Source: Pyrrhoderma lamaoense (taxonomy: Eukaryota; Basidiomycota; Agaricomycetes; Hymenochaetales; Hymenochaetaceae). From it: a stretch of DNA of 64,000 nucleotides. Positions 12,279 through 26,127 of the stretch are shown here, piece after piece. The notes under the pieces are model-generated. The model worked only from the letters and a program-made list of their open reading frames with translations. It had not been told where the DNA came from and ran no database searches. Position numbers and translations under genes: made by a program. Location of the stretch: the NCBI GenBank assembly GCA_002794735.1, contig NBAZ01000009.1:124001-188000 (forward strand), given 5' to 3'. The first letter of the stretch is position 1, and each line of letters opens with the position of its first letter.

Positions 12279-14900
12279 GGAGGGGAAATAAAAGGCCTTC
12301 TCCTCTCTAAGATGGTTCGCTGCTCCCCTCTCCCCCCCCGCTTTTGTTTTTGTTATTTGTAACCTTTATTTTTTCTTTTTTTTTGTTCTCTCGAGATCTG
12401 CCTGTCTGTCTTCAGTCTCTCTTACCTTGTTATTTAACAAAGTCGTCCCCTTTCCCATCTCACTTAAGGAAATGATGATTATTGAAGAATTTAAGAAAAA
12501 AAAATATGAGAATACGTTTACGGCTTACCTACCTCTCTCTCTCTTTTTCTTCTCCGCATTTGCGATAAACCCATCACATTCCACTTCACCTCTTACTCCC
12601 TCTCCTCCTCTTCCCTGTCTATTGTCTGTTGTATACTTATACCTTGACACGGTCTTGATGGCTACTACCTGTTGTTGTTTTTTCTTTTTTTCTTTTTCCT
12701 GGCATCTGGCTGACACCTTCCAACTTCCCTTCCTCCCTTTTACTATTTGGTAAGCAAGCACGACCCCCATTCCCCTGTTTTATACGAATTAATCCTTTTT
12801 TTTATTCAATAGAGGCACGAGAAAGGAAAGGAAACGAGAGACGAAAAAAAAACGAGACGAACCTTTGCCTTTTCACCTTTCATTTCTTTCTTTTTTGGTT
12901 TATTCTTCCTGTCAATTCTTTCCACATTCAACATTGGACGATGAAACGATGAAACGACGCAAACAAGACGACGAACGACGATAAACTTCATGTCTTTCTT
13001 TCCTTCTTTCCCCTTCTTCCTTCTTCTTTTTTTTCATCCTCCCCCTTTCAACCACAACACAACCACAATCACGATTCTCTCTCTCTCGTTTTTTCAACCT
13101 TTTTCTTTTTTTTTTCTTCTTTTTCGTGCCAGATGATGATGATTTTTTCCCTCCGATACCCCTCCTCCTCTCCTCTTCTCCCTTCTGACAATGACAACGA
13201 GAATAATATAACCACTTACCCCATTTCTTACCCTTTTCTTTTCATTTCTTTCCTACCATCTCATCCATCTCAATCCATCCATTTCATTCAACGAAACACG
13301 AACACGAACACTCTTTGAGCGCCACCCACCCACTTACTTGTGTCAGCCCACAGGCCCTTTCATCCCCCCCCCCATTCCTATTCTGTAAACACCTAAATCT
13401 CCTGTCTTTCTCTCTCTCCTTTATATCTTTTATATCTTTTATATCTTCTATCCTCTATACTTTCTGTTGTTGTTGTTGTTGTTGTTTATCTCATGTCTTA
13501 ACTACGCACCTCTTTATACATATTCTGATATCCTGTCTCCTTGTCCTTGTCTCCCTGTCCTCGTGTCTCCCGACTCTGTATACTGTATACTGTTTTGGGA
13601 GTACATGTACATGTACAATTATCCTATCGTTGTGCGTGTATGTATGTATGTATGCGTGTGGGTCTGCGGTCTGCGTGCTTGTGTATGTTTCCCAATATAC
13701 TTCCGTGCTCCTTTCTTTTAGCCCTTTTACTATCATTTGCGTATGCGCGTGTGTGTAAGCGTGTGTGGTTTTACTGTGTTTTGGAGATCAGGTTTCAAGG
13801 TAAGTTAGTTAGTACATTAGTAAGGTTGATAAGGTTGATAAAGCTGATAAGTTGATGAGTGAGTGAAATGGTAGTTCCCCTTTCTTACCCTGATCGAGTC
13901 TTCAGGAGTTTATTAGAAATAGAGAAATAGAAAATAGAGAAATAGAGAAATAGAGAAATAGAGAAATAGAGAAATAGAGAAATAGAGAAATAGAGAAATA
14001 GAGAAATAGAGAAATAGAAAATAGAGAAATAGAGAAATAGAGAAATAGAGAAATAGAAATAGTGAAATAGAGAAATAAGAAAAAATTGAGAGGTCGCTCC
14101 CGAAGTACACACGTACACGTACCTTGTGGAACAATGCTTTTGCTTTTGCCTATATGCATATACATATATACGACAACACCTGTTGGGTTTACGTGCAAGG
14201 ACAAGGTTCTGCATGAAAAAAAAAGGAGAAGTGTGTGAGTGTGTGTTGGGGAGGGGGGGTTAGAAGAATTGAAAAGGAAACTTATGTTTCTCTGCTTCGT
14301 ACCGTCCTATCTTTAAACCCCCCCACCCCCCACTCAACAAAACACATAACCGCATACCACATACCAAATACCACATACCGCGTACATAGTGAGTAATTGA
14401 ATGGTGAATAATAAATACTAACTCTGTGTTAATTGTTTGCTTCCCATCCTGGGGTATTGATGTTGATACAATGCATACAAACAAAGGGGAGTAAGTGAGA
14501 GATGGGCGCGTAGAGCACAACCAGGAATAAAGGGAGTAAATTTGCAACTATTGTTTCCCCCCCCCTCCCCTCTCCCACTTCTTCCCCACATGTCAAGAAT
14601 GTAGAGAAAGACGCGTTTGTATGATAGGGATTAAGAAAGGGATCTGAACCATTGGAGATGAGAGAAAGTAGTAATAGGTGTTGTGTTGTTGTCGTTTCCT
14701 TTTTGTTCACTTGTCTTGGGGGTTTATTATAATGAATGGAAAAAAAACGAGCTCAAAAAGTGAGAGCGAGGGGGCTCTTCTCTCTTTCGGCTTCAGAGTC
14801 GAAACTTGGAGGATTTATAGACGGTTAGCTATAACATTCAACAGCCGTCGAGGAGCCTCGACTTGAGAAAAAAAAAGAAAAAAGAAAGGTGTTTGTTGTC
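12279..14900. other. Gene-free spacer downstream of HMG1
   Basis: This 2.6 kb probably starts with the HMG1 3' UTR and is dominated by T/C-rich tracts, GTTGTT and TGTATG repeats and an 8-bp minisatellite. Short frames here are low-complexity and show no family resemblance. No gene is supported. Confidence 0.6.
13915..14078. repeat. 8-bp minisatellite (AGAGAAAT)n
   Basis: About 160 bp of near-perfect head-to-tail AGAGAAAT copies. A few registers are interrupted by AGAAAATAG or AGTGAAAT variants. Because 8 is not a multiple of 3, the minus strand reads the same Phe-Leu-Tyr-Phe-Ser-Ile-Ser peptide cycle in all three frames, so three overlapping open frames appear; I regard them as artefacts of the repeat. 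Confidence 0.95.
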
Positions 14901-17900
14901 ATGAGAGTGGTTGTCACGGTTCTAGTATCAAGTCGATAAAAACACTTAGTATTATGCAGTACTTTAAAGTTATCGGGCTGGCTATAAACTAGATTGGTGT
15001 AAGGATAGGGCTATTACCGGCATAGGTTACTGACAACGACGGTCGACGACGACAGAAGCAACATCTTTTTTTTGTGTGTGTGTGTATATGTTAGTTACAT
15101 GGCGTAAAAAGTCGAAAAGGTTTGTTGCGCGCCTCTTGCCTATTTTGGAGTTCACACGCCACTTCTTAAACTGTGGTTTACAGTTTATTTATTTCCTCGA
15201 AAATTGTTTGGTACTGTATTTATAATATAAATTGATCATCTTGCGATATCTGTTGCATAACTGTATACTTTTCTATATATTAGATCCTTGCTCATACATA
15301 CAGTCGAGGAAAATATTAAACTTGTATACAGCCGTGAGAATAAGTCGATTTACTATTGAGTACACCGTGACAAAAGCTTAGCATTGCGCTATACATCATC
15401 ACTCAATGAAAATAATTAGAATTGATATTTTCAATTTGTATGTCTATGTTTGACTTATACATGACATATAGATGCGTTTTTTTTTCGTCAGATAATACGT
15501 GTAGCTGATAAAACTCTGCCTTTCGAGATAAGATTTCACCCTTCTCGAAACTGAAACTGAAAACTGCACTTCTTTACGCACTGAAGAGCTGACCTACCTG
15601 CGGAATGTACACTTGAAACTCAAATCATGGATTAAATTGAATCTCTTAGGTGCGTCTTATATCAGAATCAAAATACAGTTTATGATGGGCAAACCGCTAT
15701 TCGGTATGCTTTCATTTACGAGATATACTGAATAGGTCTGATATGACACATTCCACTTCAAGACGGACAAAAGTTCGTTCATTTCAATCAGTAAAGCTCC
15801 GATTCCAAGAATTGAGAAATTGAAGAGAGAAGGGGAGGGTTTGAAGGGTCAACTTATCCTTGATCGTTATCCCTTGTCTACCGATAGCGCCATCAACGCT
15901 ACATGTGTATTGTCTTGCTCGCCCCCCGGATATCTCCCTCCCCTCCCCCCTTTTTTTCAATCCTTTCTTTTACTCCGCTCCTCCGCTCCTTTCTTAATTC
16001 TTAAATTTGATCAATGAAAAGGACCTAGTTTCTTTCCTTCTTATTAAGGGAAGTAAGAAAAAAGGAGAAAAGGGTTCTAACGAAGATGATAGATGGATGA
16101 TATCATTCTATCCATCCGGGAAAATCCATCCCTTGTTTTATTATTCTCTATAGAGCTCTCTTAGCATTTTTCATGGATGGAATCAAAAATCACATAGGCT
16201 ACTAGCTACGTTCTCGTCGACTTCTCTTTAACCCTCTCGTACTCCGTACATGGCAATATCAACTGTGATCAAACTTTGTTTCTTTATTCTTTAGGGAGCG
16301 TGGTATTGTTTGATCAACCTATCCCCCCTCCGCTCCGGGATTTAACAACTCATAACCCAACCCAACCCTCATTTTTCTAGGGACTAGTTGCCTTCGCTCG
16401 TAATGCAAATCTCCGTTCATGATAAAGATTTAGAACTCACCATTTAAAAAAAACCCGACTCTGAGTCAGTGCTGTATTCATTTGAGATAAAGCTTATGAT
16501 AATCCGCATCAACTTCCTTGTACCTTTCATACGCTAGGAGTTTTAATTTAATCAATTAATTGATGGCAATAGTTATTTTTTTTTTGATTCCTTACAGCAT
16601 ACAAGTTTTATACATTAACTTGACTTGTGATTTCCGAAAGGAGGGAAAGGGAAATCGGAGATAATATCTAGAATCAACCCAACACGGTTTGGAATTTAAA
16701 AAAATAGAATAAAATAATAGTAAAATAACAAATAATTAAACGGAAAATCCAAAGGGGGGTGCGGATCAGATTCTGAAAGTCCGAGGAATGAAGCACTCGT
16801 AATGCACTCCCCTCTCCCTTGTCCGAACCTTCAAGAATTTGCCCCAATTTTATCCCTTTGATTTTCCGACGAAAAAAAGGTGCAAAAAAGTGAGGAGGAT
16901 TCAGTGAACGGGAAATGGGAAATTAGCAAGGGGAGGGGAGGAGAGGAAAATAAGGGGAAAAAATAATATCTACATCTGCTTTTGGTATTACTAACTCAGA
17001 TTCCATGGGGGTTTACTGGGTCCGAAGTAAAATAAAATGCTATATGAAAATTGAATAGGAAAGAGCGATCGGAAGGAAGGAAAGTCGCGTGCTTCACTCC
17101 CCCTCCGTCCTTCTTCTCTGCGATTTAGTCCTTATTTAGCGAAGACAATTGAGAGAAGTACCAAAAAAAGATGTGTGTGCGTGTGTGTTTTGGGGATTTT
17201 TTTTTTACTTCCTTCATTCCGCAATGCTGAATGGGAGAAGAGGATCCTTCTCCCTCTCTCTTGTTATTAAGAAATGAGAGCGTGACGGCGATTGCAGGAA
17301 AGACCGCAGGAACGGCGGATATCTCTGACTGTATTGCAGATTGAGTGTGTCTTTGTATGGAAAATTCAAGAAGTAAGCAACAGCATTGCTTTGGGGGAGG
17401 GGGAAATTCGCAGCCTAGGTTCAGAGATATGGATTACGTTTACTGTACGTTGTTGGGAGTCTACTATTTGCACTAGTTCTCAAGTCAACGGAGCTTGTGC
17501 GTCCTCATACCAATGGTTTATAAGAATTATTTTCTGTCGTCCAAGTTGGGAAACAGGCTCTTTCCTTTAGACAGGTGTACGGGTACACGCTGAGTACAAA
17601 ATTTACTCGTGTAACGCCCACGAGAATGCCTCAGGGAGTATCTACTTAATCTTTTTCAACCCAGTTCGAATACGGAAGTAAAAAGTCGATTTGAAGGATA
17701 AAAATAACCTTATGACAAATAGACTAAAGAGCACAGAAGTGCTCGATTAGAACTTCAATTCCTCGTCCATCTGACTATCAGTCTAATGTCCTATATCACC
17801 GCGAGTGTTGAGTCTGACGTCAAAGACAGACGGAAAGGCGACTCCGTAAGTATACAAGGCCCAACCCAAGATCCGAAGCTATAGAGTGTTGCCATGAGCC

Positions 17901-20900
17901 ATGCTGAGCGGTGAACAATAAGAGAGGCACATCAGGTCAACAACTCGACACCTGTGTTCATTCTCTTCAGTACAGCAGAATCAGTACAGCGGACGATAGT
18001 CTCTAGGCAACCTCGTAACTAACTATGCACAGCACGAGTAGCTGTCTTTACTTCTCGGAGCGGACGTACACTAAGAGTGATCCAAACAATAAGTGTATAC
18101 CCCGACCGTGTAAGCCGCGCCGCGCTTCCCGAGCCGAACACAATAAGAACAGAGATAAAATCTCATGACAAAAGGGCCAAGTAATGAACATTAAAGTTGT
18201 GCGTAGATATTCGTTTAGATTTCAGGATGGGATAAGCAAAACACTCTTCCGACCCTTTGGCTTCCACAACCAACAATTTGAGAAATCTCGATTTCGCCAG
18301 ATGGCCGACTTCAGAAATCCTTACTTGGAATAAGCGTTAAGCTTGGTTAGTTGCTATGCTCGATGCTTTTGTTCCGAACCCGAAATAGGCAAGTTGGGTT
18401 CGAGAGAGTGGAGAATGTAGATTAGCATTGGAGCACGAGGCGGGTAGCGCGTTTCAGTTATTCTTGTATTCGAAGCAAGCGCCCGCATTGAACAGAGTTG
18501 AAAGTCGACACACTCTCTGGTAAAATCTTATCCCTGGCTCTCCGTCTAGATGCTGATTCGTTTATTATGGGTTGGATCTACGGGTACATAAAGGTGTAGT
18601 AGAGTTTTCAGATGATTAAAGTCAGTAAAACTCTGTAGGTCTATTAAGCGGCGAAGTTCAATGTCGATTGGTTTACCTACCTCGGTACCGAAGCTGATCT
18701 AACACAATCATCATGATCATAATCCTTTCCCGTCATTTCTAGTGTCACGCTGAGTTTCCCTTGTCAGTGACTGTTACACGTCTGCCATTTTCTACCACTC
18801 CCTCTGAAGATAAATCCAAGTGATGAGGTCCACTCCATGTACTTTCAATCAGCTGTGAGCCTATATACACTTTGGTCGGTCTTGGGACCCAAACTTTTAC
18901 TAGTTTTTTTCTGGTATGCAGCCTAGTTTCTCGTCCTGAAGAGTCCTTGGTAATCAGATTTTCGAGCTTTCACATAGTGAAAGGATTGAAAGCTAATGTC
19001 ACTACAAGGTTGGAGGTTATTCATTCGAGCCTCCCCTAGTATAAATAAGCCACACAGTACCACTATATTCAGGTAAAGCTAGTCCTCAAGATAAATCGCG
19101 AGATTCTTGCCTTCGCTGGTCCCTACTATTGCGAGATTCATGTATTTTTCTCTACGCTCATAGATAAGCAGTGAGATGACAGACGAGATTACTTGCATCT
19201 AATGCGTGTGGAGATAACGAGCTTTAAAGTTGCTTGAAAAAGTAGGTTCTTGCTGTTTCGAAACCAGTGTAAAAAGGCTAGATCAACTTCAACTAGGTGA
19301 AAATACAAATAAAAGGTGTTAGTCAGCATTACGTAAGCTTAAATCCATTGCCAGCAGTTAACTCCATACTTTGAGAGTTAAGGTATGAGTTTCGCTCAGT
19401 CAGATGCCCAACAAGTGCATCTACCCTATTCCTCTCACCAGCCTCTTTACAGACAAGTACCACTATTACCATTTCAATGATCAAGCTGGCACTCTGATTT
19501 TCCCAACTGTAGTGTTTGAGAAGAAACTTGTTATGTCGAGTCAGGTTTCTGAGTAACATTTATCCTTAACCTGAATAGACTCGATGAAATGTGTATTGTG
19601 CTCCATGATACTGTCTCAAAGGATACTGGACTAGAGGCAAGCGATTTCGGTGGCGTACTGCGCTCTTGTTCTTCACTAGCTTCAAACTCCTGTATCGTCA
19701 ATCTTATACCAGACATAACATCTACAGTTTATAGATGTTATGTATGAATGACGACATTCTCATCGGCTTCAATAACACAGCTATCAGTTTACTCATACTT
19801 ATACATAATAACTGTACAATTACAAGACTCACATTAGGTTTTCTACATTTTAACTCGAGTGATAGCTCTTTGTTCTCGATAATGGATTGAACTCAGCTTT
19901 TTGTGGTGATAAATTATGATTCGCTAGCTGCAATTTACTTTCTATATTCAAGCGAGTTAGATATGCTCCTCTATATAGCTCATAGTAGTCTACGTGCTCT
20001 CGACTTCACTTTCATCAAAGAAACGGACTCATGGTAGTTAGTATCCCAAGCTGATTTGATTCAGTAGCAGCTCTGTATAAGTGGTATAGCTTAAGGGGTT
20101 TCTTGAGTTGTTACACAATAGTAAAACTTGGGAGTATGGTCGACTAATGCTACGCACTCTAATGAGCTAAAGAATCGTTCAAGTGACTGTCGTAGCAAGT
20201 GTGTAGCGACCAGGACGCCCTTGTTGCAACAGAGAACTTCCGACCGATCACGTTTCAAGTTAGATTATTCCTGGTAATTCGGTTGCCAATCATCATATAC
20301 AAATTCACATAAATGTATATATGCCTAAATCTCTCCACTATCCTTTTCTCTAGTCTAGTCTAAGCTGTTGCATTGAGCCGCTGATAATCCTACATACATA
20401 CACGCAATTAGAAGGTTAGGATAGGACGAGAACAGAAGGTATTATAAAGTTAAGATTCAAAGGAAGAAACTTCTCATTCGCGTTCTTGCACCGTTTTGAC
20501 GGCGCACTATGCTTTAATTTTATACTTCTCCACAAGAAAACGTTCTACGCAAGAAAATCACCCTTATTTATCAGATTCTAGATCATTACTACACCGGAAG
20601 AATGAATGACATCGATTTCTTTCTTCTAGTTTTCCTGATATTATTCCCGTCTACGATAGACTCGAGTTTAGGCTCGACACAAAAGGTAGTGAGAAAGAGA
20701 TCAAAAACTGGTATTATGGATACCTGAAGAAGAAAACTTATAATCCCTTTTTTCATCCTGACCTTTATCGATCGCACCGAAACGTATCCCCGAAATAGTA
20801 CGTGTATTATTCTAGCTTATCCATCGAAATATCAGTCGTCATCCTCCAAGCTAATGAAACATCAAAATTAACATTGCTTAGTAGCCTACGTCCCGGTTGC

Positions 20901-23900
20901 GATGATCATCGATCGTACAACTTTTGAGATTAACTAGAAATTCAATCCGGGATGAGGATTTAGTTGAATACAGCATTAGCTTGTTAGTATCATAACAACT
21001 CAGAAATTTCCTTTCAGTATACTTAAAAAGGTGTTATAATCAATGGCGACTTGCGTGTTTGGCTTGTAACTACTGCACATGCACATCTTATAGTATTTTA
21101 AGAACTGAAAAATATTAAGGGGGTGATCTTTCTCCAGCGGAGCTCTTCGTGTAACTACGAGTTACGTACTCCCGATATATTTCACACTCTCAGACTGGTT
21201 GGAGTTATCGTTGAAACAGTATCACCTTTACGATTTTTCTTCATGATTAAATTATATGAATTGCCATCACTAGTCACTTCATCAGCAAATATCGCCTTGC
21301 TGCGCTTCTGAACACGATTATCACTCAGAAATAGAAAAAATTCCCATTCAAAAACGCATGGATCTGCGTGTCGATAATCCATCCTCTTTTATTATTTATA
21401 AACTACTTTAAGTTTGATGCATGGTTGCAATCGCATTTTACTTGATACGCTCACACCCGCACTCGAACATGAAGTCTACAAGATGTACCCGAGGCACCCT
21501 ACTCCTCATAGTATGGGTAAATGTGATACGAATACATAGTTCATCTTACTGGGGTTTGAAGTGCAAAAATGGTCTTCTACTGAGTTCAACTCTGTGGTGA
21601 GGTATCCAATAATTTTGAAGATGATCAGGTATACATCAATCTCATTCGGCATCGTTGGCTTATGGGAATGCTCAGTCGCCGCGATTCTATCTTCGAGGAG
21701 ATTTCTTCAGCACCAATTCTCCGAAATTTTTCACTACTTAAATACTTATCACCGACCGAATACCAAGCATCTGCCTTGTAATGTAATTCAATAAGCCCTT
21801 GAAGGATTTAACTCGTGATAATCATGTTGCTTTTGTAATGAAAGGGGACTAGAAGCCGTAATACCTGAGTTCCGAGAAGTAGAACCATGAAAAAAAGTAA
21901 GAAATCCGGTACACTGATTCTTTTCCTTCTGATTTCACTTTTTTTTTTACCCACGTAATGGCGTGAATACTGTATCCATTTCTGGCTGATAACGGGGATT
22001 TGCCGATGAACGTAGCACATGTAACAGCGAGCGGGATCTCCTTCCTACTTTGGTGTAGTTTCCTTCGGTGCTTTTTAAAGTCATCCGTCCCTATCTATGG
22101 GGCTATCATGATCAGATGATGTTTAATCTTATTGACGGATCCATCTTTCTATCACTCTATGATTATCCGTACTTCGATCCTTGCCGGTCAGGAAATGAGT
22201 CCGACTTTGATACTTCTAAAACGATCTATGCTTTTTTCATTGTACTATGGTGCAAGCTACGATAGAGTAAAAATACATATAAATGAGAGAAGAAGCCACA
22301 ATTCGGTGAAGATTCCTATACGTGTACCTCCTTATTTCTCTCGTCGAATCAACGCGGTCCCGAACCCGTGAACATTCCCAACAGTATGAAATCACTTAAA
22401 TATGGAAGTTAAAATCAGGAACAGTTACAATATAAACATTTATCTTCACATTTAGTCTACAGAGAACTTGTAGATAAGAGAGGAGATTGACGAGATTATC
22501 AGGATCATGAGTAAAGTACAATTTTTTGTGGCGAAGCGTACTTGTCACCAATGTAGGACAGCTTCTATAATCATCTCATTCCGTTAAGAGTAGCACTAAT
22601 TATAATCAGCTAAGCTCAAGAACTCTTATAAGTATGGCTGAAACCGCGGATCGAGGGAAGATTCGGCTTTCCCGAGAGATTGACCTACTATACTTCTGAT
22701 TTTCAAGCTTGAAGAGGTAACGTACAGTATAAAATAGCACATTCTACTTTAAGTAAACCACTAAGCTAGTTAAACTGACAAGAAATGCTGATCTTGTATC
22801 CTTTCTATCTTCCCTTCTGATGAATCGTCATCTTTAATTTCAAAATGATAATTGCTACATATGACCTCACGGGGAATTCTACATCTCCAAAAACTAGTAG
22901 CATCATGATGTGAAGAACATTTGGCTTTCTTCTTCCCTTGATCATCTACGACTCGGACAAAAAGACTACAAGGAACTGGTTTTCATGCGTACTAAGCGTT
23001 TCATTCAGGATAAGTAGATAGACTCTCTGCTCTTAGAAAAAAAGGGATTCAATCCAAAGAATGTGATTAAAAAGAAGCGTAAAATCATAAGACATTTTTT
23101 CTAACATTCACACTCAGAAATCAGATACTATCTTCCATTTCCCATTCATCGAGCCGAGCAGTCGATGCTAAAATAACCCTGGCCCGTTCTTTCGAACAGA
23201 TCCCCTTTCCTCGGAGTACGTTATTGATGATAATAAGAGTAAGATCTCTATTTGTCTTTTTTTCGTTAGTACTAACAACTTCTCTGAATACAAGTTACAA
23301 AATCTCATCGGAGTAGTTCCGTCAGTGCAAATATGATATATTCCTGATTTCATGTCCGCGGAATGTAGAATATGGTATAATTTAGACTCTTTATCGAACA
23401 CGTAGATACTCAGAATCATCGCCAACATTTCAATTTTCCCCAATATATGTACATGTACTCGTAGACGATATACACTAAAGCATTCTCTATTATCAGAAAA
23501 TCTAGACTAGTTGACATGTGGATGACGAGTACTAGTACCCATCTATCAAATATCTAACGCATTAAGTAGTCTCTAGTCTACTAATTTCATCATTGCTCTT
23601 CTTAGGATTGATTTCCTTTTCCAGAGAGCTCTGCCGCTGTGCTCTGACGAGACTGGAACTGCACCCGTATATTCGGTTTCCGCCCAACCCAACCCAGTGC
23701 ACACTGTTGACTGTCAAAGAAGTCTGATAGTCCTGCTTCCATTAGCTACTCAAATCCAATTAATAATGATATATACAACACTGAGGTGTTATTTGTATAT
23801 GTTTATACTGAGATGCGGACTTGCAGACAGTGATACATACTACCCTCACCTTTCAATCAGATGGTATGAATACCCGTAATTCTTAGTGATATTCGAGTAC

Positions 23901-25130
23901 CACTCATAGGCTCATACGGGGCACATAAAAGAGACAGTATCATCCTTTTTCAGATAATCAAAACAACATTACATCCTTTATCAAATGACGTAGTCAAGCC
24001 ACCACTAATCGCTTATATAGGAAAGAACTACAGCTAATTTCAAAAGTATATCGGAGGTTCGGGAGGGTATAGCGATTATAAGTCAAGTATTTTTACTTCA
24101 CATAACCGTCTACCAAATACGCGAAAAAAAAAACTGTTAGAATTAGGAGTACATCTAATGACGTCTGTATAAGAAGTCTGTCGTGCTCCGGCCTTACAAG
24201 AAACGCACATCTAATTGTGAGGAATCGAGGTTGCAAGAATGATGAAGCTGAAAGTAGATATAAGCTACCGAGCTTGAAGTGATATGGTAACTGATTATCT
24301 TGTATCGGCGTCAACTAAAAGTGAAAATCAAGTCTCTATTGACTTTTTTTGCATAGAAAAGGGGGTTCAATCTCCACCTAGGAAGTGAGCTGGCCCTAGT
24401 AAAAAGTATTACATAACACGGAATTCGGATCGAGTTCCGGGGGCGCTTTTTTTCTTTCTTTCTACAAGGTGAAGGCACGTTACTTTTCTGTCATCTCAAT
24501 ATTGTCTTGTGATTTCTTCCGATTTGACAGAGAGTGAGATATTAATTAGGCGAGCAGTAGTGAGAGTGTGTGTGGATTCACCATTTCATAATCATCTCGT
24601 CTTCCCCAATAGAATGCAGTGTTCAGTTTAGATATGGGATTATGTTGGTATGTATACATCGTATTAGGACTGACTAGCATGCTGAAACACTATATGTGAG
24701 ACAAGAAAGATTGCTGTAACTCATAAACTCACAAACTGCCGGAAACCTCAACCTATGATATAACTGATCGCTACAAGCCCGCAACGCACCTAGAGACGGG
24801 GCTGTGCTTGTACTTCAAAAAATCCCCATCCACTAAATCTTGCCAAGACAGCTCCACATATCAAAACCGGTATTATAAACCTACGCGCGGGGGTCCTCCA
24901 TTAGAGTTTGGTTCCGTCCCTTTGTTCGCGCCGAAAAAAACCTTTCTATTCTACTTTGCTCACTCGAACACATCATGAGATCATTACAATTAATCGCACA
25001 TGAAAATTCTTCTCGAAACATACGAGAATCGGTTAAGTAAGCCTGTGATATATAATATATGATGAATTTCATACTTATCGTTGCTTCAAATATTGATATC
25101 GTGCCGGATAACTGGGTTTTGATAGTATAA
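14901..25130. other. 10-kb gene-free block of higher-complexity sequence
   Basis: Between the two HMG genes the sequence style changes: long homopolymers and microsatellites largely disappear and the base order is complex, AT-leaning and stop-rich in all six frames. The longest frames are under about 95 codons and resemble no family I know. Strongly decayed transposon sequence is a possible reading, but no target-site duplication, terminal repeat or convincing transposase or polymerase motif was found by eye. Confidence 0.55.
19713..19743. repeat. Perfect 12-bp inverted repeat (hairpin)
   Basis: ACATAACATCTA is followed after a 7-nt spacer by its exact reverse complement TAGATGTTATGT. It sits in the gene-free block with no neighbouring gene. 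A terminator or regulatory role is not supported; it may be a palindromic relic. Confidence 0.8.
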
Positions 25131-25436
25131 TTATTAATGGAAGAAGAAGAAGAAGAAAGTTAAAATCAAAATAGTTACGCAGCGCAGCGCCGCAGATTAC
25201 TATCCATATATATATATATTTTTTCGTTAAATCGCTTTTCCATCTAAAAAGTGGAGTTTAAAAGTCAGTCAGGAGGGTCGGTCGGATATCCGGATCTAAG
25301 CAGACAGGAAAGAAACAAAATGATGAAGGGAATTGAGAGTCTATGAGTTAGGAGTTGACCAAGTCGGTACTGAGATATAGTTGCATATGAAAATACATGT
25401 CAGATACGATACATGAATGGATGGGGATGCATACGA

Positions 25437-25476
25437 CAACAAACAAACAAAACAACAACAAACAAACAAACAAACA
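25437..25476. repeat. AACA tandem repeat
   Basis: About nine AACA/AAACA units, directly visible, in gene-free DNA. Confidence 0.9.
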
Positions 25477-26107
25477 GTGACAAATAGAATGTACGACGAA
25501 GCGGCGCAGGGGTAGGGGGGGGGCTATTTCGGAAGCTCGGAACAAAAAAAAGGTTCAGACGAGTATGGAAGTAAAGAGGGCTTTAGAAAAAAAAAAATAA
25601 AACATGGGATAAGGAGGAGATGAGAGACGGAGACGAGAGGTGAGAGATGAGAGAGAGACCGAGACGGCGAACTTCCTTGACTCGAAATGGGGGGGGGGGG
25701 GGTTCATGGTCGCTACAGAAACGGAGGCGGCGGCGGCGGCGGGACTGCATATTGCATTTATATATTTATATATAAAGTACAATTGGTATCTAATCTTATA
25801 CCTATAATTATCTATCCCACTCCCCCCAATTTCTTCCTCATTAGTTGTTTTGAGGAAGTGCTGTTGGGAACCTAGAACCTACAACACTATTCACCAGATA
25901 ATATAGATATAGATACTCATGAGGCGTTCATCTCTGGATATTAGTGTGCTAAAAATTGAGAAGAAGAAGCGATCAGTGACCATATTGATACTAGTAGAAA
26001 GGAAAGCGTTTTCTTTCTATACATATAAACGTAGTCCCTCCATTGATGAGTGAGATATGTGAGTTCTAGAGTAGCAATTCGAATTAATAATAGTTATTGA
26101 TCAAAGA

Positions 26108-26127
26108 TTTTTTTTTTTTTTTTTTTT
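26108..26127. repeat. T20 homopolymer
   Basis: Twenty consecutive T residues. Runs of this length are unreliable in most sequencing chemistries, so the exact length should not be trusted. Confidence 0.9.

Noticed and set aside
13915..14078. CRISPR-like array
   Set aside because: Units are 8 bp with no spacers and the genome is fungal; it is a minisatellite.
17600..17640. Short translated string TRMPQGVST, reminiscent of a retroelement reverse transcriptase strand
   Set aside because: About nine residues, followed at once by a stop. No YxDD motif, RNase H or integrase fragment was found nearby in any frame, so chance cannot be excluded.
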